A stretch of 64,000 bases of DNA from Escherichia coli. Its GTDB lineage: Bacteria > Pseudomonadota > Gammaproteobacteria > Enterobacterales > Enterobacteriaceae. The notes under the pieces were generated by a model, which did not search any database, was not told the origin of the DNA, and was given only the letters and a program-made list of their open reading frames with translations. The position numbers and the translations under genes were made by a program. Every line of letters starts with the position of its first letter. Position 1 is the stretch's first letter. The stretch covers positions 1,550,001-1,614,000 of the forward strand of contig CP089930.1 in NCBI GenBank assembly GCA_021307345.1, given 5' to 3'. Positions 1 to 11,904 of this stretch are shown here, in pieces.

Positions 1-104
1 TTTACGCTGATGATGGTGGTGGTTTTTGTGGTCTGTAATTTGATTGTTGATTTACTCAACGCCGCGCTGGACCCGCGTATTCGTCGTCATGAAGGAGCGC
101 ACGC

Positions 105-108
<4 letters not shown>
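1..108 (+). CDS. nikB: Nickel ABC transporter permease NikB (3' end only)
   Basis: Partial gene: the window opens inside it. The last 35 codons end in a hydrophobic helix followed by a short basic tail and a TGA at 106-108. NikB is one of two inner-membrane permease subunits of the NikABCDE nickel importer. The stop overlaps the GTG start of nikC (GTGA), which implies translational coupling. The call rests on position and on the tail matching NikB; the rest of the protein lies outside the window. Confidence 0.9.
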
Positions 109-2912
<2,804 letters not shown>

Positions 2913-2944
2913 GTTATTTCTGAAACGCGGAAAGAAAAGATATT

Positions 2945-2977
2945 AACTGAACTTAATTTATAAAATTAAGTTCAGTT
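2945..2977. terminator. AT-rich hairpin downstream of nikR
   Basis: A perfect 13-bp inverted repeat (arms 2945-2957 and 2965-2977, 7-base loop) 33 bases after the nikR stop. The stem is AT-rich and has no clean T-run, so termination is weak or unproven. It also sits between convergent nikR and hicB, so it could serve both strands or be a recombination scar. Confidence 0.45.
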
Positions 2978-3031
2978 GCATAGATAGATCCTGTAAAGGC
3001 AGATGTTCTGCGTAATGAACGCCGCTAAAAT

Positions 3032-3391
3032 TTATAAATGATTCAAACGCTCATTCAGCGTTTCAATAATATAGGTATTAACAGAGACTTGTTGCTGCGC
3101 AGCCGCATTATTAAGGCGTTCACTCAGCGATTCTGGATAGCGTAACGTAAAGGTCTTAATCTTTTCTGTACGCGCATAAGGCTCAATACCCGCAGCTTTA
3201 CAATCCTCAAGATACTCTCGCAGGGAAAGCTCCCCCTCTTTTTGCAGCCCCTGAATGCTGTCAGAGACAAAATCACAATAACCTGACAAGCCCAGGAATT
3301 TGCCACGAAATGCATTCAGTTCTGGCACATAGGTAATTACAGCAGGTTGCCCGGCAATCTCCATAGAATTTGGCGTCTTCAGTTTGATCAT
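3032..3391 (-). CDS. hicB: HicB-family antitoxin with C-terminal ribbon-helix-helix
   Basis: 119 residues. The N-terminal half is a HicB-like RNase-H-fold domain without catalytic residues (expected to bind the toxin). Residues about 75-119 look like an Arc/MetJ ribbon-helix-helix: a TFTLRYP strand followed by two helices, the second reading VNTYIIETLNERL. The start ATG overlaps the stop of the upstream hicA (3388-3391), so the toxin is translated first. RHH-type HicB proteins normally repress their own promoter; four direct repeats lie just upstream of hicA. The family call is firm; the particular subgroup is not named. Confidence 0.85.
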   Translation of the reverse strand: MIKLKTPNSMEIAGQPAVITYVPELNAFRGKFLGLSGYCDFVSDSIQGLQKEGELSLREYLEDCKAAGIEPYARTEKIKTFTLRYPESLSERLNNAAAQQQVSVNTYIIETLNERLNHL

Positions 3392-3663
3392 GGTTTTACC
3401 CCTATACTTAGTAACCAGTCACGCACGCTTTCTACAGCGCCTTTATCGGTATCTGGCGACGGATGAGGCCGATGGAAACACGCAACGCTCATATTTAGTA
3501 TGAACTTACAACGCGAGCCTCTTCCTTCCTTAATTTCTCCGCCTAATGCTTTAACCAGTGACTCTATATCAGACCACTTAATCCCTTGAGGAACAGGAGA
3601 TTTAAATATTTGATCCAATGTATTTTTTTGTTTCTTCCGTAAAGCCTGTACCTGTGTTCTCAT
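3388..3663 (-). CDS. hicA: HicA-family mRNA interferase toxin
   Basis: 91 residues, dsRBD-like HicA fold: an SDIESLVKALGG helix, then a GRGSR-x-KF strand and a final FHRPHPSPDTDKGAV segment with helix and GVKP end. In canonical HicA the catalytic His follows Gly-Ser (GSH); here that position is Arg. Histidines occur instead in FHRPHP, a pattern I associate with a variant branch of HicA. It carries an unusual basic N-terminal extension of about 25 residues. Toxin-first order with a 4-bp overlap to hicB is normal for the family. Activity is inferred from family only. Confidence 0.82.
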   Translation of the reverse strand: MRTQVQALRKKQKNTLDQIFKSPVPQGIKWSDIESLVKALGGEIKEGRGSRCKFILNMSVACFHRPHPSPDTDKGAVESVRDWLLSIGVKP

Positions 3664-3673
3664 GGCATGTCCT

Positions 3674-3723
3674 TATGACTTCACTTTATGACATCAATAG
3701 TATGACATCACAATATGAAGTCA
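3674..3723 (-). promoter_or_regulatory. Four-repeat operator upstream of hicAB
   Basis: Four direct copies of a 10-base motif reading TATGAC(A/T)TCA, with one TATGAAGTCA, start at 3674, 3687, 3701 and 3714, spaced 13-14 bases apart. They lie immediately upstream of hicA and would overlap its promoter. Tandem sites with this spacing are what a ribbon-helix-helix antitoxin such as HicB would be expected to bind cooperatively. Binding is inferred. Confidence 0.6.
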
Positions 3724-3735
3724 AGTTTCCCTTCC

Positions 3736-4860
3736 TTACGCCATTGTTCCAATCGTCTTTCTGAATCGCAGCAGCGCAATGGTGAAAAACACGCCGCCAA
3801 TTGCCATCAGCGTCAGGAACTGCGGCCAGACGATTTCAAATCCGGCACCACGGTAGAGAATGGCCTGCGCGAGGCTGACAAAGTGTGTCGTCGGCATGGT
3901 CAGCATAATGTCCTGCACCATCTGCGGCATACTTTCGCGCGGCGTGGAACCACCGGAAAGCATTTGCAGCGGCAGCAGCACCAGAATCACCAGCAGCCCC
4001 AGTTGCGGCATTGAGCGCGCTATCGTCCCCATGAAAATGCCGATTGACGTGGTGGCAAACAGACTGAGCGCCACGCCAAGCATAAACAGCGGGATCGAGC
4101 CTTCTATCGGTACGCCCAGCACGCCTTTTACCATCAGCACCAGCGATAATCCCGACACCACCAGCACCACCAGCCCCATCGACCAGACCTTCGCCATCAT
4201 GATCTCAAACGGCGTTATCGGCATCACCAGTAAATGTTCCACCGTGCCGTGTTCACGCTCGCGGATCAGCGCCGATCCGGTCAAAACAATCGCCAGCATG
4301 GTAATGTTGTTGATGATCGCCATCACCCCGCCAAACCACGCGGGATCGAGGTTCGGGTTAAAGCGCATCCGGGTTTCCAGCGATACCAACGGTTCGCTGT
4401 TATCACGGTAGCGCGCGACAAAGCTGTTCACTTCACCGTTGATAATATTCTGGATATACCCGTTGCCAGTGAATGCCTGGCTCATGCGCGTGGCATCGAC
4501 GTTCACCTGAATATCCGGCTGGCGTCCGGCGAGGACATCACGCTGAAAATTAGGCGGAATATTTACCGCAAAGGTATAGCGCCCGGCGTCCAGTCCGGCA
4601 TCCATCTCATCGGCAGTGATCATCTCCGGCGGCAAAAACCATGGGCGGTAGAAGCTGTTAACGATCCGGTTCGACAACTGCGATTGATCCATATCGGCAA
4701 TGGCGATCGGCGCCAGGTTTAACGATCCTGGCGTGACGGTTGCCGACGAGTACACCGACACCGTAAACGAGAAGACAATCAGCGTCAGCATTGCTTTATC
4801 ACCAAGCAGGCTGCGCAACTCTTTGATACCCAGATTAAAAATATTGCGTAAATGGCGCAT
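3736..4860 (-). CDS. yhhJ: ABC-2 type permease YhhJ
   Basis: 374-residue inner-membrane permease of the ABC-2 export family. One TM segment lies near residues 22-40, then a periplasmic domain of about 130 residues, then five TM segments in the C-terminal half. It matches E. coli YhhJ. Two adjacent ATGs (4863 and 4860) follow a strong AGGAGG; the second has the better spacing and is used here. The rbbA stop overlaps this start region, so the two are translationally coupled. With RbbA and YhiI it probably forms an export system; the substrate is unknown. Confidence 0.93.
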   Translation of the reverse strand: MRHLRNIFNLGIKELRSLLGDKAMLTLIVFSFTVSVYSSATVTPGSLNLAPIAIADMDQSQLSNRIVNSFYRPWFLPPEMITADEMDAGLDAGRYTFAVNIPPNFQRDVLAGRQPDIQVNVDATRMSQAFTGNGYIQNIINGEVNSFVARYRDNSEPLVSLETRMRFNPNLDPAWFGGVMAIINNITMLAIVLTGSALIREREHGTVEHLLVMPITPFEIMMAKVWSMGLVVLVVSGLSLVLMVKGVLGVPIEGSIPLFMLGVALSLFATTSIGIFMGTIARSMPQLGLLVILVLLPLQMLSGGSTPRESMPQMVQDIMLTMPTTHFVSLAQAILYRGAGFEIVWPQFLTLMAIGGVFFTIALLRFRKTIGTMA

Positions 4861-7595
4861 CATCCCTCCTGTTTTTTCAGCAGCAGGATGCTTAAGCCCA
4901 TCACCAGCGGTATGGCTATCAGCAACGGGATAAAAAGTTGCCACAAGTCCGTCAGATCCAGCGACTTCGAGAACGTCCCGCGCGCGATAGTCAGAAAATG
5001 ACTGGTAGGGTAAACCTCGCCGATCCAACGCCCCGGCCCTTCCAGCGATGCCACCGGATCGATCATCCCGGAAAACTGCGTCGCCGGAATCAACGTGATA
5101 ATCGCCGTACCGAAAATGGCGGCAATCTGGCTCTTCATAAAAGTGGAGATCAGCAGCCCCATTCCGGTGGCAATGATGATATACAGCAACGCCGCCAGGG
5201 TGAGCGTCAGGAAGCTGCCTTTATGCGGCACACCAAACACAAACACCGACAAGGCGCAGAGCAGGAAAAAGTTCAGCATCCCCAGCGCGATGTACGGTAG
5301 CTGTTTGCCGAGCAAAAATTCGCTACGCGTGGTGGGGGTCACGTAAAGGTTGATAATCGACCCCAACTCTTTTTCCCGCACCACGCTAAGGGCGCTTAGC
5401 ATTGACGGGATCATCATCAGCAGAAGCGGGATCACCGCCGGAACAATCGCTGGCAGGCTTTTTACGTCCGGGTTATAGCGATAGCGCGTCTCAATATTCA
5501 TCAGTCCGCTTTGGCTGGCGGGCGTCGATTGCCGGCTCGCCACATCCTGTAACCAACTCTGGTGCATCGCCTGCACGTAACCTTTTACCGTTTCGGCACG
5601 GCTGGGCATCGCACCGTCGATCCAGACACCGAGCTCCACAGGCGTACCACGCGCGATATCACGCCCGAAATTGGGCGGGATCTCAATCGCCACTGTGATA
5701 TCGCCCGCACGCATCCGGCGGTCAAGCTCGTCATAACTGGTGAGCGGCGGCTGTTCGATAAAGTAACGGGAACCGGAGAGATTGAGCGTCCACGCCTGGC
5801 TGCTGACGGTCTGGTCGCGGTCGAGCACCGCAAAGCGCAGGTTTTCCACATCCATACTGATGCCGTAACCCATTATCAGCATCAGGATCACCGTTCCCAT
5901 CAGCGCCAGCGTCGAACGCACCGGATCGCGGCGCAGTTCCAGTGCTTCGCGGCGGCTGTAGCTAAACAGACGGCGCAGGCTAAATCCCTGACGCGGCGCA
6001 TGGGTAGCGTTGCGCACCACGGGTGGTGCTTCGGCTTCGTTGCTCTGCCCCGCCGCTTCCTGCAAACAGGCGATAAATGCCTCTTCCAGACTGGCAGCTC
6101 CGCGTTTCTCAACCAGTTCCTGCGGTGTACCGCTGGCGAGCACTTTTCCGGCGTGCATCAGCGAGATACGGTCGCAGCGTTCCGCTTCGTTCATAAAGTG
6201 GGTGGAGATGAAAATGGTCACTTTGTCCTGGCGCGAGAGATCGACCATCAACTGCCAGAACATATCCCTCGCCACCGGATCGACACCAGAAGTAGGCTCA
6301 TCGAGGATTAACATCTCCGGGCGATGAATCACCGCCACCGCCAGCGAAAGCCGTTGGCGAATGCCGAGCGGCAATGACTCCGGCAGCACATCTTCAACGT
6401 CATTGAGCTTAAAACGCTCGCTCATTTCAGCAACTCGCGCAGGAATTTCCGCTTCCGGGATGTGAAACAAACGAGCATGTAACTCCAGGTTTTGCCGCAC
6501 GGTGAGTTCGTTATAGAGCGAAAACGCCTGCGACATATAGCCCACCCGACGGCGAGTATCGATATCTTTTGGATCAACCGGTTGCCCAAACAGCCACGCC
6601 TCACCTTCGCTGGCGGGCAGCAGCCCAGTAAGCATTTTCATGGTGGTGGATTTACCGCAGCCGTTCGAACCGAGGAAGCCAAAAATCTCCCCGCGTGGAA
6701 TGCGGAAATTGACGTGATCAACGGCAACGAAGGAACCAAAACGCATGGTCAGATCGCGCGCTTCGATGGCAATCTCTGCGTTTTCAGGTTGATACGGTGG
6801 GATCACTACCGCCTGATGCGCCTGGCGTTGCGCTTGCGGTAACAGATTAATAAATGCTTCTTCCAGCGTGGCGCTTTGCGTTTGCTGACGCAGTTCTTCG
6901 GCGCTACCGGTCGCCAGCACTTCTCCGGCATTCATCGCCACCAGCCAGTCGAAGCGTTCGGCCTCTTCCATATAGGCGGTGGCGACCAGCACGCTCATAT
7001 TGCTCTGCCGCTGGCGAATACTGTCGATGAGATCCCAGAACTGAGCGCGAGAGAGCGGGTCAACCCCCGTCGTTGGCTCATCAAGAATCAACAATTCCGG
7101 GTCGTGGATTAACGCACAGCATAGTCCAAGTTTTTGCTTCATCCCGCCGGAGAGCTTTCCCGCCGGACGATCGCGAAACGGTGCTAACCCGGTGCTGGTC
7201 AGCAGCTCATTAATTCGGACTTCCCGCTCCGCTTTGTCGTGGCCAAACAGGCGGGCGAAAAAATCGACGTTTTCATACACCGACAAGGTGTGGTAGAGGT
7301 TTTTGCCCAGCCCCTGCGGCATCCAGGCGATACGCGGGCAGACGTCGCGGCGATGCTTCGGGTCGCGCATATCGCCGCCCAGCACGATCACGTTGCCCTG
7401 CTCAATGACGCGGGCACCGGAAATCAGCGATAACAAACTCGACTTCCCGACGCCGTCCGGGCCAATCAGCCCGACCATGCAGCGTGCCGGAATATCGAGA
7501 GTGATATTGTTCAGCGCAACGGTTTTTCCATAATGCTGGCTCACGCCCGCCAGTTGCGCGACAGGCGGAACGGGAACCAGTTCCAGATGCGTCAT
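4860..7595 (-). CDS. rbbA: Ribosome-associated ATPase / ABC exporter RbbA
   Basis: 911-residue fusion: two ABC ATPase domains (first Walker A GPDGVGKS at residues 45-52; second GSNGCGKS near residue 310) followed by an ABC-2 membrane domain with about six TM segments in the last 370 residues. The first signature is LSGGMKQ and the second is the degenerate LPLGIRQ. E. coli RbbA has been described as a ribosome-bound ATPase stimulated by ribosomes, which is odd for a protein with an exporter layout. The context (HlyD partner upstream, permease downstream) points to export, so both readings should be kept. The start overlaps the yhiI stop. Confidence 0.95.
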   Translation of the reverse strand: MTHLELVPVPPVAQLAGVSQHYGKTVALNNITLDIPARCMVGLIGPDGVGKSSLLSLISGARVIEQGNVIVLGGDMRDPKHRRDVCPRIAWMPQGLGKNLYHTLSVYENVDFFARLFGHDKAEREVRINELLTSTGLAPFRDRPAGKLSGGMKQKLGLCCALIHDPELLILDEPTTGVDPLSRAQFWDLIDSIRQRQSNMSVLVATAYMEEAERFDWLVAMNAGEVLATGSAEELRQQTQSATLEEAFINLLPQAQRQAHQAVVIPPYQPENAEIAIEARDLTMRFGSFVAVDHVNFRIPRGEIFGFLGSNGCGKSTTMKMLTGLLPASEGEAWLFGQPVDPKDIDTRRRVGYMSQAFSLYNELTVRQNLELHARLFHIPEAEIPARVAEMSERFKLNDVEDVLPESLPLGIRQRLSLAVAVIHRPEMLILDEPTSGVDPVARDMFWQLMVDLSRQDKVTIFISTHFMNEAERCDRISLMHAGKVLASGTPQELVEKRGAASLEEAFIACLQEAAGQSNEAEAPPVVRNATHAPRQGFSLRRLFSYSRREALELRRDPVRSTLALMGTVILMLIMGYGISMDVENLRFAVLDRDQTVSSQAWTLNLSGSRYFIEQPPLTSYDELDRRMRAGDITVAIEIPPNFGRDIARGTPVELGVWIDGAMPSRAETVKGYVQAMHQSWLQDVASRQSTPASQSGLMNIETRYRYNPDVKSLPAIVPAVIPLLLMMIPSMLSALSVVREKELGSIINLYVTPTTRSEFLLGKQLPYIALGMLNFFLLCALSVFVFGVPHKGSFLTLTLAALLYIIIATGMGLLISTFMKSQIAAIFGTAIITLIPATQFSGMIDPVASLEGPGRWIGEVYPTSHFLTIARGTFSKSLDLTDLWQLFIPLLIAIPLVMGLSILLLKKQEG

Positions 7596-8659
7596 TGCGG
7601 CAACCTCACCACCAGGTCTTCAGGCCACGGACGTTCTTCGTTCACCCGCACCCACGCCACGCCCGGCAAACCGGTTTTGACATATTCCAGATGTTGCTGG
7701 AGTAATTCCGGTGGGATACGCGCTTTGACGCGGAACATCAGTTTCAGCCGTTCATCGCTGGTTTCGACGGTTTTTGGCGTGAACTGGGCGACGCTGGCGA
7801 CAAAACTGATGGTCGCAGGAATACGCAAATCTGGCGCGGCATCAAGGATCAGCCGTGCTTCGCCGCCTAGTTTCAGCGTACCCGCCTGTTCGGTTGGCAG
7901 GAAGAAGGTCATATAAACGTCGCTCAGATCGACCATATTCAGCACCCGACCGCCTGCCGCCAGCACTTCGCCTGGCTCAGCAACCCGATACTGCACGCGT
8001 CCATCGCGCGGGGCTTTTAGTTCACTGTCATCGATATCTGCGGCAATGCGCCGTTCAGTGGCTTGCGCGGCTTCGACGCGGGTTTGTGCCTGAATGATAT
8101 TGGTACGAGCCGCTTCTATAGCGGCTTTAGAAGCCGAAACCTGGGCTTTCGCCGATTCCAGCGCAGCTCGGGCGCTTTCGGCGGCGGCGCGGTCGTCATC
8201 CAGTTGTTGCGCAGAAATAGCCCCACGATGGGCGAGCGAGCGGGAACGCGTATGACGTTTGGCAACGGAGTCCAGTTCGGCCTGTCGTTGATTAACCAAT
8301 GACTGCGCGGCACGAGTTTCACTTTGCCGCTGTTCCAGCAAAGCCTGCGCGGCGGCAACGGCACTTTGCGCCTCTTTGATTTGCGCGATGGCTTCCAGTC
8401 GCTGCTCCTGCAACACGCGAGTGTCCATCTTCGCCAGCACTTCGCCTTCGCGGACAAACTGCCCCTCTTTCACCAGAATGGTGTCGATACGCCCGGCAAT
8501 TTTACTGGCGATATCCACTTCCGTCGCTTCAATGCGACCATTACTGACGGCAAAACCCTCCGGTACACCTGCCGGGCGCAATAACCACCACGCCAGGACG
8601 GCAGCAACCGCCAGTAACCCGACAACCCACCACGCCAGATGGCGCTTAATCTTATCCAT
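7592..8659 (-). CDS. yhiI: HlyD-family periplasmic adaptor YhiI
   Basis: 355-residue membrane fusion protein. A signal-anchor helix lies at about residues 9-27, then a lipoyl half-motif. A long Ala/Gln-rich coiled coil (about residues 85-205) is followed by the second lipoyl half and a beta-barrel domain. First gene of the yhiI-rbbA-yhhJ operon, overlapping rbbA by four bases. Expected to link the RbbA/YhhJ inner-membrane complex to an outer-membrane channel such as TolC. Substrate unknown. Confidence 0.92.
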   Translation of the reverse strand: MDKIKRHLAWWVVGLLAVAAVLAWWLLRPAGVPEGFAVSNGRIEATEVDIASKIAGRIDTILVKEGQFVREGEVLAKMDTRVLQEQRLEAIAQIKEAQSAVAAAQALLEQRQSETRAAQSLVNQRQAELDSVAKRHTRSRSLAHRGAISAQQLDDDRAAAESARAALESAKAQVSASKAAIEAARTNIIQAQTRVEAAQATERRIAADIDDSELKAPRDGRVQYRVAEPGEVLAAGGRVLNMVDLSDVYMTFFLPTEQAGTLKLGGEARLILDAAPDLRIPATISFVASVAQFTPKTVETSDERLKLMFRVKARIPPELLQQHLEYVKTGLPGVAWVRVNEERPWPEDLVVRLPQ

Positions 8660-9329
8660 AATCGACCCGCCATAATCCCTGTAAGTAAACGACGCGTGTT
8701 ACAGCAGCCGCGAACGATGTTCAGCGGATTCTTCCATCCGGGATGAGAAAGAAACGGCATATACGACCAGGGCGCCGCAAGATGAGCGCCAACGGGGAAG
8801 GCTTAGTGAAAACGGGTAGTAATGTTGTCATCATCAGCATTCCTGGCCGTAAATGAAACACGCATACTCATAATTGAAATCAATTAAATACTAACAGTTA
8901 TATTCATGTTGTCTATTTGATTACAATCAGCTTGTGATACATCACGATGTTCTACATTTCGATTACGTTTTTAACCCAAAATATCCTTAACAGGAACAGT
9001 GACTATCACGCAGTGTTATTATTCTCTTGTGTACAAATATCTTACCGAAAGGTAATAAGGTATTTTTGCGAAAAGAGGGTGGATGAGAAAAAGCAGCGTT
9101 TTAAGCAACGATGAAAAATAAGGAAAAGATATTCATTCAGAATTAGCTGTAGGATAAATATTTATTTGCCAGCATTAACTCGCCTATAAAATTCAATACT
9201 CAGAACAATAAATCCGGTTATAGTAAAGTTACTTTTTACAATTAGTGGTATCTCATTGTTATATTTAATTGACTAAAAATACTACTTACACGCTTTCTGA
9301 CATTAGCGGAAACGCATATGGAGATTGAG
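8660..9329. other. Intergenic region between yhiI and yhiM, no gene seen
   Basis: About 670 bases separating divergent yhiI and yhiM. It is AT-rich and has stop codons in all frames with no convincing small gene or structured RNA. In K-12 this interval carries the extra genes yhiJ, yhiK and yhiL; they are absent here. It must hold the promoters of the two divergent genes, but I cannot place them confidently. Confidence 0.6.
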
Positions 9330-10382
9330 ATGAACATATATATCGGATGGTTGTTTAAATTAATCCCTTTGATAATGGGTATAATATGCATCGCGTTAGG
9401 TGATTTTGTATTAGCAGGTTCTGGGCAAAGTGAATATTTCGTCGCAGGGCATGTTTTAATTTCTCTTTCTGCAATATGCCTGGCGTTGTTCACTACTGCA
9501 TTTATTATCATCTCTCAGTTAACTCATGGTGTGAATAAATTCTACAACACGCTATTTCCTATTATTGGTTATGCAGGTTCCGTTGCAACGATGATTTGGG
9601 GATGGTCTCTGCTGGCAAGTGATAATGTGATGGCGGATGAATTTGTTGCCGGGCACGTTATTTTTGGTGTTGGGATGATTGCCGCCTGCGTATCAACCGT
9701 CGCGGCATCTTCCGGGCATTTTCTGCTCATCCCGAAAAACGCAGCAGGGAGTAAAAGCGATGGAACTCCGCTTCAGGCTTATTCTTCGCTTATTGGTAAT
9801 TGCTTAATTGCCGTGCCACTACTTCTGACTCTCTTTGGTTTCCTCTGGTCAGTTGCGCTTTTGCGTAGTGCAGATATTCCAGCGCATTATGTTGCAGGCC
9901 ATGTATTCCTGGGGCTAACGGCAATTTGCGCTTGTCTTATTGGCCTGGTCGCCACTATTGTTCATCAAACGCGGAACACATTCTCAGCGAAAGAACATTG
10001 GCTCTGGTGTTATTGGGTTATTTTTCTCGGTTCACTTACCGTTATTCAGGGTATCTACGTATTAATCAGTTCAGATGCAAGCGCCCGTCTGGCACCCGGC
10101 ATTATTCTCATTTGTCTGGGGATGATCTGCTACAGCATTTTCTCCAAAGTGTGGCTGTTGGCGTTAGTCTGGAGACGCACCTGTTCGTTAACCAACAGAA
10201 TACCAATGATACCGGTATTTACCTGTCTGTTTTGCCTGTTCCTCGCGGCGTTCCTTGCTGAAATTGCGCAAATCGATATGGCTTACTTTATTCCCTCGCG
10301 AGTTTTGGTTGGCTTAGGTGCAGTGTGTTTTACACTGTTTTCCATCGTTTCTATATTAGAAGCGGGTTCTGCGAAAAAATAA
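9330..10382 (+). CDS. yhiM: Inner-membrane acid-resistance protein YhiM
   Basis: 350-residue polytopic membrane protein with about ten TM helices, matching E. coli YhiM, which has been linked to survival at low pH. The sequence is internally repetitive: the motif (F/Y)VAGHV recurs at about residues 37, 105 and 187, each followed by a helix containing a Cys two to three turns later; weaker fourth and fifth units follow. This suggests evolution by duplication of a two-helix unit. The ATG at 9330 is chosen over 9318 because of a GGAG seven bases upstream. Converges with the ArsR-type gene downstream. Confidence 0.93.
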   Translation: MNIYIGWLFKLIPLIMGIICIALGDFVLAGSGQSEYFVAGHVLISLSAICLALFTTAFIIISQLTHGVNKFYNTLFPIIGYAGSVATMIWGWSLLASDNVMADEFVAGHVIFGVGMIAACVSTVAASSGHFLLIPKNAAGSKSDGTPLQAYSSLIGNCLIAVPLLLTLFGFLWSVALLRSADIPAHYVAGHVFLGLTAICACLIGLVATIVHQTRNTFSAKEHWLWCYWVIFLGSLTVIQGIYVLISSDASARLAPGIILICLGMICYSIFSKVWLLALVWRRTCSLTNRIPMIPVFTCLFCLFLAAFLAEIAQIDMAYFIPSRVLVGLGAVCFTLFSIVSILEAGSAKK

Positions 10383-10390
10383 TGGCTCTC

Positions 10391-10419
10391 GCCGGGTTGT
10401 GGTTATGCTACAGCCCGGC
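10391..10419. terminator. Bidirectional terminator between yhiM and the ArsR-type gene
   Basis: A 10-base-arm inverted repeat (GCCGGGTTGT at 10391-10400 and ACAGCCCGGC at 10410-10419, one mismatch), GC-rich, placed between two convergent genes. No long T-run on either side, so efficiency is uncertain. Confidence 0.55.
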
Positions 10420-10424
10420 GAATA

Positions 10425-10721
10425 TTAATACTTCCCGTTATTCACGCAGCACTCTTCACGCAGAAAACTAATAATTCCTTCCAGAACATCATATTGCGAG
10501 ACACACATCAACGTGCGACTTTCGCGGTTTTGCTTAACCAGACCAACGGAGACCAGCGCCGAGATATGGTGGCTTAAGGTCGATGCGGGGATCGCAAGTT
10601 CCTTCTGTAACTCGCCTACCGGCATCCCGCGCTCTCCCGCTTTGACCAGATGACGAAAAATAAACAAACGGGTCGGATGACCTAATTCTTTCAGTGCCTT
10701 AGCGACATCTTCCAGTTCCAT
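10425..10721 (-). CDS. ArsR/SmtB-family transcriptional repressor
   Basis: 98-residue winged-helix repressor: GHPTRLFIFRHLV helix, then helix-turn-helix with recognition helix at about residues 46-58 (PASTLSHHISAL). Cysteines at 73, 91 and 92 give a possible metal(loid) site different from the CVCDLC site of the ArsR encoded at 36066. Divergent from a DUF318/ArsP-like permease, a common pairing in which the repressor controls the permease. Clearly not the arsR gene of arsRBC. GGAG lies nine bases before the ATG. Inducer unknown; arsenicals, including organoarsenicals, are plausible. Confidence 0.85.
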   Translation of the reverse strand: MELEDVAKALKELGHPTRLFIFRHLVKAGERGMPVGELQKELAIPASTLSHHISALVSVGLVKQNRESRTLMCVSQYDVLEGIISFLREECCVNNGKY

Positions 10722-10742
10722 AAATAGTTTCTCCGGTTAATT

Positions 10743-10804
10743 GATATTTCGATGATACCAGAAATATCTTGCTCATCGCCCATCATTTCGATAATTTTAG
10801 AAAT
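10743..10804. promoter_or_regulatory. Two inverted repeats in the ArsR/permease divergent promoter
   Basis: Two related palindromes between the divergent genes: GATATTTC-N10-GAAATATC at 10743-10768 (8-base perfect arms) and ATTTC-N10-GAAAT at 10785-10804 (5-base arms). Same half-site and same 10-base spacer. ArsR/SmtB repressors bind such AT-rich dyads, so these are the likely operators. Binding is inferred. Confidence 0.6.
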
Positions 10805-10826
10805 ATAGTTTTATAGAGGGTATAAA

Positions 10827-11825
10827 ATGTTTGAATGGTTACCAGGGCTGCGCGACGCCGCCGGGATGTTCCTGTTCTTAGCCGTAGAGCTATCGTTACT
10901 TTTTCTTCTTATCAGTGCTGGTGTCAGCGTAATCCGTCAGAAAATCCCGGATCATAAGATCCAGAAAATGATGGGTGCGCGTAAAGGGCGCGGTTATTTG
11001 CTGGCAGCAATGTTAGGTGCAGTGACTCCGTTTTGCAGTTGCTCAACCATTCCCATGCTTCGCGGTCTTCTTTCTGCAAAAGCGGGATTTGGCCCAACGC
11101 TCACCTTTTTGTTTGTTTCACCATTACTCAACCCGATTATCGTCGGGCTAATGTGGGCAACATTTGGCTGGAAGGTAACGTTGCTGTACACCGTTATTGC
11201 GTGCGGTGTTTCGCTGAGCGCCAGTTTGTTACTGGATTTTGTTGGCTTCGAACGATACGTCATACCGGCGAAGGCGAGCAACGCGAGCTGCTGCAAACCG
11301 GTGTCCGATAAACCCGTTATTAACTTGCGCTCCTCGACGTTTACGCCACAAACCACATCTTGCTGTACCGCAAAACCTGCTGTTAATTGCTGTAGTGCAG
11401 CCAAAACGGCTCCCCCCAGCCTGCTGACTCAGGCAATAAAGGATGCATGGCTGCAATTTAAAGAAGTGCTGCCCTACCTGTTAATTGGGGTACTAATTGG
11501 CTCATTTATTTACGGCTTTATTCCAGCGCAATGGATTGCAGCACATGCCGGAACGGATAATCCACTGGCCATCCCCTTGAGCGCGGTTATAGGTATCCCG
11601 CTCTATATACGTGCAGAGGCCGTAATTCCCCTCGCATCGGTATTAATGACCAAAGGCATGGGGATGGGAGCTGTAATGGCACTCATCATCGGTAGCGCGG
11701 GTGCCAGCTTAACAGAAGTTATTTTGCTGAAATCGATGTTTCGCACGCCGATGATTATTGCCTTTCTGATGGTAATTTTAGGAATGGCAGTGGTCATGGG
11801 ATATGTAACGCAGACGTTATTCTGA
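10827..11825 (+). CDS. DUF318 / ArsP-like permease with cysteine-rich loop
   Basis: 332-residue membrane protein of the YraQ/ArsP permease family (PF03773). The family motif TPFCSCS is at residues 67-73 (Cys70, Cys72), about four TM helices precede and four follow a central cytoplasmic loop at about residues 145-205. That loop is unusual: it carries three vicinal Cys pairs (155-156, 179-180, 188-189) plus a Lys/Ser/Thr-rich linker, suggesting metal(loid) capture. ArsP homologues export trivalent organoarsenicals; the adjacent divergent ArsR supports a metalloid role. GAGG seven bases before ATG. Substrate is not proven by sequence. Confidence 0.82.
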   Translation: MFEWLPGLRDAAGMFLFLAVELSLLFLLISAGVSVIRQKIPDHKIQKMMGARKGRGYLLAAMLGAVTPFCSCSTIPMLRGLLSAKAGFGPTLTFLFVSPLLNPIIVGLMWATFGWKVTLLYTVIACGVSLSASLLLDFVGFERYVIPAKASNASCCKPVSDKPVINLRSSTFTPQTTSCCTAKPAVNCCSAAKTAPPSLLTQAIKDAWLQFKEVLPYLLIGVLIGSFIYGFIPAQWIAAHAGTDNPLAIPLSAVIGIPLYIRAEAVIPLASVLMTKGMGMGAVMALIIGSAGASLTEVILLKSMFRTPMIIAFLMVILGMAVVMGYVTQTLF

Positions 11826-11827
11826 GG

Positions 11828-11904
11828 CCAAATCCTGCGCACAAGCCCACGCCACCTGAAAGTCATAACTCCCAGTCAGCTGGTAACTTCTGTTACTTCT
11901 ACGA
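11828..11904 (-). pseudogene. yhiN: Decayed copy of the yhiN 3' end
   Basis: 11828-11852 is identical over 25 bases to 23887-23911 in the 3' end of intact yhiN. After a deletion of about 12 bases the similarity continues, with substitutions, to about 11904. Same orientation as intact yhiN. It lies three bases after the permease stop. It marks the left edge of the accessory block and shows that yhiM and yhiN were once close, as in K-12. Not translated. Confidence 0.85.

Noticed and set aside
3736-5028. Longer YhhJ reading frame starting inside rbbA
   Set aside because: The added 56 residues are the antisense-free overlap with rbbA coding sequence and are not part of the YhhJ family; the ATG at 4860 follows AGGAGG.
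6010-7916. Several long plus-strand open frames opposite rbbA and yhiI
   Set aside because: Shadows of GC-rich coding sequence; no ribosome-binding sites or domains.
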